Assembly (NCBI GenBank): GCA_026397955.1
Contig: JAPLTV010000065.1
Coordinates: forward strand, 1-64,000
Length of the DNA: 64,000 nt
Source: Verrucomicrobiota bacterium
GTDB lineage: Bacteria; Verrucomicrobiota; Verrucomicrobiia; Opitutales; UBA953
Reading direction: 5' to 3'
Positions within the stretch are counted from its first letter, which is position 1. Each line of letters starts with the position of its first letter. Below the pieces are notes generated by a model. The model saw only the letters and a list, made by a program, of their open reading frames with translations. It made no database searches and was not told the DNA's origin. Below are positions 18,814-27,179 of the stretch, piece by piece. Both the position numbers and the translations under genes were made by a program.

Positions 18814-19724
18814 AGATCGCCATCGTCGGCACCGGTGCCATCGGAGGTTGGTATGCCGGCTTGCTCGCTGAAGCCGGACATGAAGTCCATTGCCTCGCCC
18901 GTAGTGATTTTGAAGTTATCCAATCGCACGGACTCACCATCCGGAACAAAGGCTCGGAACGCTTGGTCCGCGTCGCCTCGGCCACACGCGACGCCACGAC
19001 CATCGGCCCGTGCGACCTCGTCGTCGTCACGATTAAATCCACCTCTAACAAGGCGCTCCCGGCGCTCGTCACCCCGCTGCTCGGCCCGTCCACGGTCGTC
19101 GTGACCCTTCAAAACGGCATGGGCAACGTTGAGGCGCTCGCCCAGCTGCTTCCTGTTGAGCGCGTCGTCGCCGGACTGTGCTTCGTCTGTATCAATCGTC
19201 TCGCCCCGGCCGTGATCGATACGACGCTCGCAGGCTATGTGCGGATGGCCGCCGCCACCGGCCCCATCAACCCGGCCGTCGAAACCGCCGTGGCTACTTT
19301 TGCGGGAGCCGGCGTGGATTGTCAGGCGGAGGCCTCCCTGGAATCAGTCCTCTGGAAGAAGCTCTGCTGGAACATCCCCTTCAACGGCCTCTCCATCGCC
19401 GGGGGAAGCATCACGACCGACCTTATCCTCGCCGACCCAGCGCTCAACGAGCGCGCCTTCCTGCTGATGAAAGAAGTGCAGGCTGCTGCCGTCGCACGTG
19501 GCCATGGCTTCGAAGACACTCACATCAAACGTCAGTTCGTAGTCACGGTCGGCATGGGTCCCTATCGTCCCTCTAGCCTCATCGATTTCGTCGAAGGACG
19601 CGACGTCGAGGTGGAAGGAATCTGGGGCGAACCGCTCCGACGTGGCCTCGCCGCCGGCGTAAAGATGCCCGAGACCGAGAAGCTGGTCGCCGAGATCAAA
19701 GCCCGCCTCGCGGCCCGCGGTTAA
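18810..19724 (+). CDS. panE: 2-dehydropantoate 2-reductase (ketopantoate reductase)
   Basis: 304 residues from the ATG at 18810; the frame stays open upstream, but only as an overlap with nadB. NADPH-dependent reduction of ketopantoate to pantoate in CoA synthesis. The Rossmann motif GTGAIGGWYAGLLAEAGH is at the N-terminus, with TIKSTSNKALP, LQNGMGN and the catalytic Lys region LWKKLCWNIPFNGLS. It starts within the nadB stop (ATGA), so translation is probably coupled. panD lies at 34.6 kb, so the CoA pathway is split. Other 2-ketoacid reductases share the fold, which leaves some substrate doubt. Confidence 0.88.
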   Translation: MKIAIVGTGAIGGWYAGLLAEAGHEVHCLARSDFEVIQSHGLTIRNKGSERLVRVASATRDATTIGPCDLVVVTIKSTSNKALPALVTPLLGPSTVVVTLQNGMGNVEALAQLLPVERVVAGLCFVCINRLAPAVIDTTLAGYVRMAAATGPINPAVETAVATFAGAGVDCQAEASLESVLWKKLCWNIPFNGLSIAGGSITTDLILADPALNERAFLLMKEVQAAAVARGHGFEDTHIKRQFVVTVGMGPYRPSSLIDFVEGRDVEVEGIWGEPLRRGLAAGVKMPETEKLVAEIKARLAARG

Positions 19725-19731
19725 TCTCGGC

Positions 19732-20169
19732 TCAACGCGTGATCGCTCCAAGCTTCGTACGGACGAGGTCGGCGATCCCCTCGTTGGACAGGAATCCAGC
19801 CGTCATATCGGCAACGACATCGGCGGAGAGAAGTAACGTACCGTCGCGGCCTACCAAAATCATGCGAAGCGACACCCTGCCGTCTGGCGTCCCAGCGGAC
19901 GAGGGTCGGGCGCTCCAGGTCGCACGCAAAAAGGCGTCGGCGGCGGATGGCTCCATGGCGACGACAAAGCCGCGGTTTGTCAGGACCCGCACGGAAGTGT
20001 CGTGAATGATGGCAGAGTATTGGGCCAAAACAGGCATAGGGGCACCGACAGCCTCCTCAACATAGATGCTTCGGACGCGCCGCGCCCCCGGGGGGTCGAC
20101 GGCACAACCGCCGAGACCCAGCAAAAGGCAGCCCAGGAAGCTTAGGATGGCCAGCCGCGGACGGTGCAT
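19732..20169 (-). CDS. putative lipoprotein
   Basis: 145 residues from the ATG at 20169, chosen because it puts a lipoprotein signal peptide at the N-terminus (RPRLAILSFLGCLLLGLGGC) with a lipobox LGGC. A longer frame exists upstream but would bury this signal. The remaining ~120 residues have no recognised domain; a central region (DTSVRVLTNRGFVVAMEPSA) and a C-terminal helix (NEGIADLVRTKLGAI) suggest a small alpha/beta outer-membrane or periplasmic domain. Divergent from the HAD-DciA gene. Function unknown. Confidence 0.75.
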   Translation of the reverse strand: MHRPRLAILSFLGCLLLGLGGCAVDPPGARRVRSIYVEEAVGAPMPVLAQYSAIIHDTSVRVLTNRGFVVAMEPSAADAFLRATWSARPSSAGTPDGRVSLRMILVGRDGTLLLSADVVADMTAGFLSNEGIADLVRTKLGAITR

Positions 20170-20260
20170 AACTTGTTTATTAACCGTTCTCGCTCCGGGA
20201 CAAGCGGGGATATGATGGGACCTGTTGACCTTTGAGGTTAGCACCTCTCCCCTTCACGCA

Positions 20261-21316
20261 ATGGCCCGAGTCCAAGCCGTCACCTTCGACCTAGCAGGCA
20301 CCCTGCTCTTCCCGCATCCATCGGTCGGCGCCGTGTATGCGGCTTGCGCGAAACGACATGGGGTCGACGTCGAAGCCGCCGTCCTTGAAGCCTCTTTCCC
20401 GCTGGCTTTCAAAGGCGGCCCGAAGAACGCCAAGCCGGAAGTCTTCTGGAAGGAAGTCGTGCAACGTTGTTTCGGCCCGGCCCTCCCGTCCTCCAAGATC
20501 GACCTCGTCTTCCGGGAATGCTGGCAAGCCTTTGAGCGTCCGGAATCGTGGCGTCTCGCCCCTGGTTCACTGCAGGCAATCTCCGCCATCCGCTTCCTCG
20601 GCGTGAAGGTCGGCGTGCTATCCAATGCCGACGCCCGCATGCGCAAGGTCCTCGATGGTCATGGCCTGACGCGACACCTCGACGGCATCTTCCTATCCGA
20701 AGAAACCGGCAATTCAAAGCCCGACGCCAAAGCCTTTGCTCAGGCCGCGCGTGCCTTAGGCGGATCGGTCTCTGGCCTGGTGCATTTCGGAGACAGCCCG
20801 ACGGAAGACGGCGAAGGCGCACGCGATGCCGGCGCCACCGGCGTGGTCGTCGGCGGTGCGCATGCACCTGACCGCTGCCTCCGTAACGAGAAGATCTCCG
20901 AGGCCCCTTACGCGATCCGCGCCCTGCTCACTGAAGGTAAACTCAAGGGGAAGTTCTCGCGGACCGTCCAGAACCTCCTAGCCAACCTCCGCGGCCTACC
21001 CGAAGACCGTGGCCGCTCCACCGACCGCGCGATGAAGACAATCGACGATGCCGTGCAGGACGCCTTTAAGAAACTCCGCCTCGATAAACCCGTACCAGAG
21101 ACCGCCATCGTGGCGCACTGGCTCGAGCTACTTCCGCTCAAGCTGGCCAAACGTTCGGCTCCGCTCCGAGTCCTCGAAGGCGGGAAGCTCGTCGTCCAGT
21201 GCGAGAACTCCGTCATTAAGTCGGAGATCCGCTTCCACGAACGGGCGATGCTGGCCAAGATTCGGCTCCTACGTGGCTGCCAGGAAGTCCGTTCGATCAG
21301 CTTCGTGAACGCCTGA
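20261..21316 (+). CDS. HAD-family hydrolase fused to a C-terminal DciA (DUF721) helicase-loader domain
   Basis: 351 residues from ATG 20261. Residues 1 to about 220 are a HAD phosphatase-like domain: motif I FDLAGTL (Asp10 nucleophile present, the usual second Asp replaced by Ala12), motif II LSNAD, motif III NSKPDAKAF, motif IV HFGDSPTEDGEGA. After a short linker, residues about 235-351 look like a verrucomicrobial DUF721/DciA protein: an N-terminal FSRTVQNLLANLRGLPEDRG arm, then HWLELLP and the core EGGKLVVQCENSVIKSEI ending in RLLRGCQEVRSISF. DciA loads the replicative helicase DnaB in bacteria lacking DnaC/DnaI. There is no stop between the halves; an internal ATG at 21032 would make only a shortened DciA. 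The fusion is seen directly; the replication role is inference. Confidence 0.8.
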   Translation: MARVQAVTFDLAGTLLFPHPSVGAVYAACAKRHGVDVEAAVLEASFPLAFKGGPKNAKPEVFWKEVVQRCFGPALPSSKIDLVFRECWQAFERPESWRLAPGSLQAISAIRFLGVKVGVLSNADARMRKVLDGHGLTRHLDGIFLSEETGNSKPDAKAFAQAARALGGSVSGLVHFGDSPTEDGEGARDAGATGVVVGGAHAPDRCLRNEKISEAPYAIRALLTEGKLKGKFSRTVQNLLANLRGLPEDRGRSTDRAMKTIDDAVQDAFKKLRLDKPVPETAIVAHWLELLPLKLAKRSAPLRVLEGGKLVVQCENSVIKSEIRFHERAMLAKIRLLRGCQEVRSISFVNA

Positions 21317-21709
21317 TCAGTTCGACTTCGGCTCGTAGGGCTTCTGGAACACGTCCTTGAAGTCATAGACGTCCTTGAAGTCCTCAAGGTTGTCTTCCGG
21401 CGAACGGCCGAAGAGGCCAGTGTCGATAATGTTGAAGACGATGTTGCCGACGTCGGCCGACTTCCGGAGGCCCCAGTTGTGCAGCAAGGGATACGACATG
21501 GGACCGTAGGTCTCGATTACGTGCTGACGAAAGCCTTCGAGTAGCTGCGGACCACTGACGTGCCGGTTTGTAGTGCTCTTGCCTTTCTTCGGCTCGCCGT
21601 GCGTGAGCTTCTGCGCGAGGTCAAGCCCGAGGCGGACCACGTCATAAGCCTGCGGCTGGTAACGGGGGTCCTTCAGACGGATAATGCGGACAGCTTCGTC
21701 GAAATCCAT
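21317..21709 (-). CDS. Minf_1886 family protein
   Basis: 130 residues of a small conserved family found mainly in Verrucomicrobia and other PVC bacteria; function unknown. Recognisable segments are the N-terminal DEAVRIIRLKDPRY, YDVVRLGLDLAQKL, SGPQLLEGFRQHVIETYGPMS and LHNWGLRKSADVGNIVFNII, followed by an acidic tail (DNLEDFKDVYDFKDVF). It lies 2 bases downstream of hisC on the same strand, so it is probably co-transcribed. Its stop abuts the stop of the HAD-DciA gene (TGATCA). Confidence 0.85.
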   Translation of the reverse strand: MDFDEAVRIIRLKDPRYQPQAYDVVRLGLDLAQKLTHGEPKKGKSTTNRHVSGPQLLEGFRQHVIETYGPMSYPLLHNWGLRKSADVGNIVFNIIDTGLFGRSPEDNLEDFKDVYDFKDVFQKPYEPKSN

Positions 21710-21711
21710 AA

Positions 21712-22800
21712 TCAGAGTTTGGCGAGTTCGGAGAGCAGACGGGCGTTCTGGGCTTCGGTCCCAACGGTCAGGCGGAGCCAGCCCATCATGCCATAACCGC
21801 GGAGAGGCCGCACGATGACGCCAGCCTTCTGCAGGGTAGTGAAAGCCTCTTCGGCCTTCGGAATCTGCGCGGCAAGGAAGTTGGCTTTCCCGTCGATGTA
21901 AGGGAAGCCGAGCTTCTTCAGGCCGGCGGAAAGCTGGGCGACACCGGCGGCATTCACCTCACGCGTGCGGCGGACGAACGCCTCGTCATCGAGGGCAGCT
22001 TCAGCGGCAGCGAGCGCGGGGAGATTCACGTTGAACGGCTGACGGACGCGATTGAGGAGGCCGCAGACCTCGGTCGACCCCATCAGGTAACCGACCCGCA
22101 AGCCGGCAAGGCCGTAAGCCTTCGAGAAGGTGCGGGAAAGCACGACCTTCCGTCCGGACTTCATCAGCGGACGGAGATCCGCTGAGGCTTCGAGGTATTC
22201 GGTGTAAGCTTCGTCGAGGCAGAAGATCACGTCGTCCGGCAGAGAGGCGGCAAAGGCTAGGATGTCGGCAGGATCATCCGTGCCACCGGTAGGATTGTTA
22301 GGGCTGGCCAGGAAGACGATGCGAGTCTTCGGAGTGACCGCGGCGCGCATCGCCTTAAGGTCATGGCGATAACCCGGCATCGGCACTTCGACCGCCGTCG
22401 CGCCAAAGAGCATGGTCGCAAGTTTGTAGACGATGAACGCTTGGGAGCCGAAGACCACCTCGTCGCCGGGACGAAGGAAGGCCTGCGCGAGCAAGATCAT
22501 CACCTCGTTTGATCCGTTACCGATGACGAAGTTACCCGGCTCAAGGGACCATTTCTTAGCGAGCTTCTCACGGAGGAAGGTGCAACCGCCGTCTGGGTAA
22601 AGATGGCAGATGTCGAGGGCCTTGCGGGCGGCGGCCAGGCCGAGGGGCGAAGGACCCAGCGGATTCTCGTTCGAAGCCAGCTTGATCACGGCCGCGGGAT
22701 CGAGGCCGAACTCACGAGCGACTACCTCAATGGGGCGGCCAGCCTCGTAGACGGGCTGGGTGAGAACGGGCCGATTGGCTAGGTCTGAATAGGAAGCCAT
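21712..22800 (-). CDS. hisC: histidinol-phosphate aminotransferase
   Basis: 362 residues from the ATG at 22800 (an in-frame extension upstream lies in the divergent promoter region and has no homology). Class II PLP aminotransferase making histidinol phosphate. It shows IKLASNENPLGPSP, the PLP contacts FVIGNGSNEVMILL and FLASPNNPTGG, CLDEAYTEY, and the Schiff-base Lys in SRTFSKAYGLAGLRVGY. Divergent from the RmlD-like gene across a 97-base gap containing a 9-bp perfect inverted repeat, one arm of which covers a possible -35 hexamer. Confidence 0.93.
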   Translation of the reverse strand: MASYSDLANRPVLTQPVYEAGRPIEVVAREFGLDPAAVIKLASNENPLGPSPLGLAAARKALDICHLYPDGGCTFLREKLAKKWSLEPGNFVIGNGSNEVMILLAQAFLRPGDEVVFGSQAFIVYKLATMLFGATAVEVPMPGYRHDLKAMRAAVTPKTRIVFLASPNNPTGGTDDPADILAFAASLPDDVIFCLDEAYTEYLEASADLRPLMKSGRKVVLSRTFSKAYGLAGLRVGYLMGSTEVCGLLNRVRQPFNVNLPALAAAEAALDDEAFVRRTREVNAAGVAQLSAGLKKLGFPYIDGKANFLAAQIPKAEEAFTTLQKAGVIVRPLRGYGMMGWLRLTVGTEAQNARLLSELAKL

Positions 22801-22833
22801 GAATGAGTCAATCAATGCGACTATTAGCACGTT

Positions 22834-22868
22834 TGGCAAGCGTGAGCGACCACCCTCCCCGCTTGCCA
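22834..22868. repeat. 9-bp perfect inverted repeat between divergent hisC and RmlD-like genes
   Basis: TGGCAAGCG at 22834-22842 and CGCTTGCCA at 22860-22868, separated by 17 bases. On the minus strand the right arm of the sequence reading towards hisC contains TTGCCA, which with a 17-base spacer and a weak ATTGAT could form a -35/-10 pair. It could be an operator for a dimeric regulator or a hairpin in a leader. There is no T-run, so it is not an intrinsic terminator. Confidence 0.4.
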
Positions 22869-22897
22869 CTGACACCGCCGAGGCTTAAGCGTGCACC

Positions 22898-23863
22898 ATG
22901 AAACTCGTCGTCACCGGCGCCTCCGGATTCCTTGGTCGCGAGGTCTGCCTCGCAGCCCTGCGACGCGGACACGAAGTCCTCGCGCTGGGCGGGTCCCGCG
23001 CACCGACGATTCCGGGCGTGGCGCAGGCGCGGGCGTTCGACCTTTGCTCCGAGGCAGCCCTCGAAGCCCTTCTGCTCGAGGAGTTCCCCCAGGCCGTGGT
23101 GCATTGCGCCGCCCTCCCCACGATCGAAACCTGCTTGGCCGACCCCGCACGTGCCAAAGCGCTCAACTCGGAGGTCCCGAAGAAGCTCGCCCAACTATGC
23201 TTCCACCTCGGCGCCAAGCTCGTGCACCTCTCGACCGACACCGTCTTCGACGGAGTCGCTGGCAACTACCAGCCTACCGATCAACCCTCGCCGTTGAATC
23301 TCTACGGCGAAACCAAGGCTGCCGCCGAAATCGAAGTCCTTCGCTTTGGCCGTGAGCATGCCGCCGTCCTACGCACGTCACCCATCATCGGCAATTCAGC
23401 CGGGGGTGATCGAGGATTACATGAACGACTGTTCGCCTCTTGGAAGGAAGGTAAGCCGACCGTTTTGTTTACCGATGAGATTCGTCAGCCTGTCGAGGTA
23501 TCCAATCTCGCGGACGTGACCATCGAGCTGTGCGAGCGCAGCAATCTCTCGGGACTCTTCCACTGGGCAGGCACCGAAGCCATGAGCCGACATGAGATCG
23601 GCGTCCGGATCGCCCGACATTTCGGACTCAATCCCGACGCCCTTGTACGACCGATCAGCCGAACTGAAGTCCCCTCGGCGGCCGCCCGTCCACGCGACCT
23701 CAGCCTGCGCCTGCATCCGTTGGCCGGAAAGCTGCGCACCCAGGCCCAATCCTTCGAGGATCAACTCGCGCAACTACGCGTTCCGCGAGGCTGTGAAGAC
23801 TGGTACGAGAAAGAGACCGGCCGAAAGGTCGTGCGTCGTCTGGAAAAAGGCATAGACTTCTGA
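22898..23863 (+). CDS. NAD(P)-dependent extended SDR, RmlD (dTDP-4-dehydrorhamnose reductase)-like
   Basis: 321 residues. The N-terminal Rossmann motif GASGFLGREV, the active-site pair in YGETKAAAE and the STDTVFDG segment are typical of the RmlD/MAT2B branch of extended SDRs. The C-terminal third is the RmlD substrate-binding part (DEIRQPVEVSNLADVTIEL, RPISRTEVPSAAARPRDLSL). No rmlA, rmlB or rmlC is nearby, so the sugar-nucleotide substrate is uncertain. It is followed after 2 bases by the lipoate ligase gene on the same strand; that grouping suggests co-transcription but no shared pathway. Confidence 0.82.
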   Translation: MKLVVTGASGFLGREVCLAALRRGHEVLALGGSRAPTIPGVAQARAFDLCSEAALEALLLEEFPQAVVHCAALPTIETCLADPARAKALNSEVPKKLAQLCFHLGAKLVHLSTDTVFDGVAGNYQPTDQPSPLNLYGETKAAAEIEVLRFGREHAAVLRTSPIIGNSAGGDRGLHERLFASWKEGKPTVLFTDEIRQPVEVSNLADVTIELCERSNLSGLFHWAGTEAMSRHEIGVRIARHFGLNPDALVRPISRTEVPSAAARPRDLSLRLHPLAGKLRTQAQSFEDQLAQLRVPRGCEDWYEKETGRKVVRRLEKGIDF

Positions 23864-23865
23864 GC

Positions 23866-24561
23866 ATGGACGTTCTTCCGCGCCAAGCCGCCGACGCCGT
23901 TGCCAACATGGCGACGGATCTCCTGCTCTTGGAGTCCTACCCTTCGCCCAAGAACGTCCGCTTCCGCGCTTATGCCTGGTCGGAGCCCGCGTTTACTTTT
24001 GGCGTGTCGCAGTCCTGGGCTAAATACCGTGAAATCGTCCCAGCCCGCTACCCACTCGTCCGGCGCAGTACTGGCGGTGGCCTGGTTTCGCACTTAGATG
24101 ACTGGACCTTCGCCTTGGTCATTCCGGACGGGCACCCTCTCTTCAAGGCCGATGCGATGGCCAGCTATGCCGCCGTGCATGAAGCCCTGCTCCAGGCACT
24201 CTTGCTTCAAGGCCAGCCGGTAAAGCTCTCCCCGATGCCTGCGGGTACCCGTGACTTCCAGTCGCCCGACGATTGTGCCCGGCGCGCCGAACCCAACGAC
24301 CTCGTCCGCAGCGATGACGGCCGCAAAGTGGCCGGTGCGGCCCAGAAGCGCACCCGGAGCGGACTGCTGATTGAAGGCTACATCTGGCGACCCTTCCTAC
24401 CCGACTGCGATTGGGGTCGTTTTGAGAAGGACTTCATCCAGACGCTTAGCGTCGTCCTGCAGAGCCCGGCAGTTTCCGTGCCTGAACCGACCTATCATCA
24501 GTTCGACCACGAAGGAACCTGGGCGAAGTTCGCCTCCCGGGACTGGAACGAGCGGATCTAA
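23866..24561 (+). CDS. lipoate-protein ligase A family protein
   Basis: 231 residues of the BPL/LplA/LipB fold. Conserved lipoyl-binding motif RRSTGGGLVSHLDDWTF (RRxxGGGxVxH) and the catalytic-Lys motif DGRKVAGAAQKRTRSGLLIEG. It attaches lipoate or octanoate to E2 and H proteins. In this genome a plausible client is the SucB encoded at 53.9 kb, whose lipoyl Lys43 is visible. It lacks the LplA C-terminal accessory domain, so it may be an octanoyltransferase (LipM/LipL-like) rather than an ATP-using ligase. It ends in a 4-base overlap with mutS, convergent. Confidence 0.82.
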   Translation: MDVLPRQAADAVANMATDLLLLESYPSPKNVRFRAYAWSEPAFTFGVSQSWAKYREIVPARYPLVRRSTGGGLVSHLDDWTFALVIPDGHPLFKADAMASYAAVHEALLQALLLQGQPVKLSPMPAGTRDFQSPDDCARRAEPNDLVRSDDGRKVAGAAQKRTRSGLLIEGYIWRPFLPDCDWGRFEKDFIQTLSVVLQSPAVSVPEPTYHQFDHEGTWAKFASRDWNERI

Positions 24562-27137
24562 GCGAAGAGATCGAGTTCTGGACCTGCTTCCTTAGCCTTA
24601 GGCTTGGGCGCTACGACCTTCTTGGGCTCCGGAATGGGCGTAGGCACCCCTGCCATCGGTAAGGCCTTGGCGGGCAAGCCTGAGCCAGCCTCGAGCCCAC
24701 CTAGGATTTCACGGGCACGTTGCACGACCGCCGGAGGCATGCCGGCCAAGCGGGCGACCTGAATCCCATAGGAGCGGTCAGCGGCGCCAGGCACCACGCG
24801 ACGCACGAAAACAATCTCGTCCTTCCACTCCTTGACGGCGACGGACCAGTTGCGCAGGCGCTGCATGGAGTCGGCCAACTTCGTCAGTTCATGATAATGG
24901 GTGGCGAAAAGCGTGCGCGGTCCGGCCTCGGCTCCGCCATGCAGGTGTTCGGCAACCGCCCAAGCGATGCTGATGCCATCGTAGGTGCTCGTACCGCGAC
25001 CAATCTCGTCCAGCACCACCAAGGAACGAGTCGTAGCGTTGTTAAGGATATTGGCGGTCTCGTTCATCTCGACCATGAAGGTAGAGTTGCCGCGCGAAAG
25101 CTCGTCGGACGCGCCGACCCGACAGAAAATACGATCGACGAGACCAATGCGGGCCGATGCGGCCGGGACCCAGCAACCGAGATGGGCGAGCATGGCGATG
25201 AGCGCGACCTGGCGGATGTAGGTCGACTTACCGGCCATATTTGGTCCGGTGAGTAAGGCGATCTGCTCGCCGGTGCTACTGAGACGCGTGTCGTTAGGCA
25301 CGAACGAACCGGCGCCGGGACGGGCCTGTAACATGCGCTCCACGACGGGATGGCGGCCTTGCTCGATCTCCAGCACATCAGTGTCGTCGACGACTGGCTT
25401 GGTCCAGTTCGCCTCACGAGCGAGTTCGGCCCAACCACGGACGATGTCTACTTCGGCGACGGCCTGGGCCGTGGCCAATAAGGATTCCGTCCGGGCGATG
25501 ACCTCGGCAAGGAGGGCCTGGAAAAGTTCGGTTTCGCGGGCGAGCGCCTGCTCGTCGGCACGGAGCACTTCGCGTTCTTTGGTCCTCAGTTCTTCGGTGG
25601 TGAAGCGCTCGGCGTTCACCATCGTCTGCTTCCGGATATAATCGGCCGGCACTGCCGCGAGATTGGCTTTGGTAATCTCGATGGCATAGCCAAAAGCGCC
25701 GTTATAACGGACCTTCAGCGACTTGATACCGGTGCGACTCTGCTCATTGCGTTCGAACTCGGCGATCCAGCCCTTGCTATCGGAGGCGAGCGAACGAAGT
25801 CGGTCGAGTTCAGCGTCGAAACCCGTGCGTAGCGCTCCGCCCTCGCTCAGGTCCACAGGCAGTTCGTCGCCCAAGGCGGATTCAAGTCGTGCAAGGAGCT
25901 CCGGCTCGGGATTGATGCGGGCGGCCTGTTCGGCGAGTGCGCCGCCCGGAAGAGCCTGCAGCTCCTCGCGGATTGGAGGGAGGGAGCGCAACGTGTCGCG
26001 CACGCCACCGAGTTCGCGCGGATTCCGGAGGCGGTTCTGGAGGCGGGCGAGGATGCGCGCGATATCGCGGACACCACGCAGCGACTCGCCCACGCGGGAA
26101 GATGCGCCAGGGTGCTTGAAGAATTCACCGACGGCGTTCTGTCGCTGGGCAATCGTGGCGAGGTCCGTCGAGGGCTCAGCTAGCCAGAGAGCCAGCAGAC
26201 GGGCGCCCGAAGGAGTCTCCGTCCGGTCGATGGTCTCAAGCAACGAACCTTCGCGCGAACCGTTGGACGAAGCGAAGAGTTCGAGGTTACGGGAGGAGGC
26301 CGCATCCAGCAGCACCGAGGAACCAAGCTTGGTCTCGATGAGACGGAAAAGGTTCTTCGGACGGTCGCAGAGCGAATCAGTGACATAACCCAGGACGGCA
26401 CCGGCGACGCCTAAGGCAGGATGCTCCTCCGTCAGGCCGAAACCGGCGAGGCCGTGGACCGAAAGCGTCTGGGCCACGAGCCGGGCGCCCGCGGCGCCAT
26501 CGAAGTTCCAGCCAGGCAGACGGGAGGTCGCCCGGCCCTGCAGAAAGACCTCGAGGGCTTCGCGGTGCTCGGCGGGAGGTTCAAGGCCTTCGGGCAGGAT
26601 GACCTCACGGGGCGAGACCGAGTGTAGCAAGGGTAGCAGGCGAGCCGGGGAGGTGTCGGTCGCCAGACGAAAATCCGCCGTTGAGACATCGAGCCAAGAC
26701 GCATGCCAGCCCTGTTTGTCCCAAGAGATTGCCGCCAAGTAGTTGCCGCGACGCGAATCGAGCTGCGAATCTTCAAGCGCCGTACCGGGAGTCAGGATGC
26801 GGGTCAGGCCGCGGCGGACCAGTTTACCAGCGACCGGGGCTTCGAGCTGGTCGCAGATCGCGACCTTCCAGCCGGCGGCGAGCAGACGGTTCACGTAAGC
26901 CGGAGCGGCATGATGCGGCAGACCGGCCATCGGGGTCTCGTGGCGCTTCGTGAGCGTCAGACCGAGGACCTTGGCGGCGACGACGGCATCTTCGCCAAAG
27001 ACCTCATAGAAGTCGCCGAGGCGAAAAAGCAGGATCGTCCCCGCGGCGAGCTTCTCACGAAACTCGCGGTACTGCCGCTGCATCGGGGTCTCTTTTTCCA
27101 CTGCGTGGAGGGAAACTCCCCGCAAACGCGTGCGCAA
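24558..27137 (-). CDS. mutS: DNA mismatch repair protein MutS
   Basis: About 859 residues, standard MutS1 length. The N-terminal mismatch-recognition domain has the Phe-x-Glu motif within FRLGDFYEVFGEDA; connector, lever and clamp domains follow. The C-terminal ATPase has the P-loop GPNMAGKSTYIRQ, Walker B LVVLDEIGRGTSTYDG and TLFATHYHELT. Recognises mismatches and recruits repair. The start is uncertain: TTG at 27137, TTG at 27125 or GTG at 27101 all precede the conserved KETPMQRQY. It lies downstream of phoH on the same strand, with a short perfect hairpin between. Confidence 0.96.
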   Translation of the reverse strand: MRTRLRGVSLHAVEKETPMQRQYREFREKLAAGTILLFRLGDFYEVFGEDAVVAAKVLGLTLTKRHETPMAGLPHHAAPAYVNRLLAAGWKVAICDQLEAPVAGKLVRRGLTRILTPGTALEDSQLDSRRGNYLAAISWDKQGWHASWLDVSTADFRLATDTSPARLLPLLHSVSPREVILPEGLEPPAEHREALEVFLQGRATSRLPGWNFDGAAGARLVAQTLSVHGLAGFGLTEEHPALGVAGAVLGYVTDSLCDRPKNLFRLIETKLGSSVLLDAASSRNLELFASSNGSREGSLLETIDRTETPSGARLLALWLAEPSTDLATIAQRQNAVGEFFKHPGASSRVGESLRGVRDIARILARLQNRLRNPRELGGVRDTLRSLPPIREELQALPGGALAEQAARINPEPELLARLESALGDELPVDLSEGGALRTGFDAELDRLRSLASDSKGWIAEFERNEQSRTGIKSLKVRYNGAFGYAIEITKANLAAVPADYIRKQTMVNAERFTTEELRTKEREVLRADEQALARETELFQALLAEVIARTESLLATAQAVAEVDIVRGWAELAREANWTKPVVDDTDVLEIEQGRHPVVERMLQARPGAGSFVPNDTRLSSTGEQIALLTGPNMAGKSTYIRQVALIAMLAHLGCWVPAASARIGLVDRIFCRVGASDELSRGNSTFMVEMNETANILNNATTRSLVVLDEIGRGTSTYDGISIAWAVAEHLHGGAEAGPRTLFATHYHELTKLADSMQRLRNWSVAVKEWKDEIVFVRRVVPGAADRSYGIQVARLAGMPPAVVQRAREILGGLEAGSGLPAKALPMAGVPTPIPEPKKVVAPKPKAKEAGPELDLFA

Positions 27138-27153
27138 GAACGGACTACCCTAC

Positions 27154-27172
27154 CCCACCCCTGCGGGGTGGG
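27154..27172 (-). other. 8-bp perfect hairpin between phoH and mutS
   Basis: CCCACCCC at 27154-27161 pairs with GGGGTGGG at 27165-27172 around a 3-base loop. It sits 8 bases beyond the phoH stop and upstream of the mutS starts. No U-run follows on the minus strand, so a strong intrinsic terminator is unlikely. It could stabilise the phoH mRNA end or attenuate read-through into mutS. Confidence 0.4.
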
Positions 27173-27179
27173 AAGTTGC

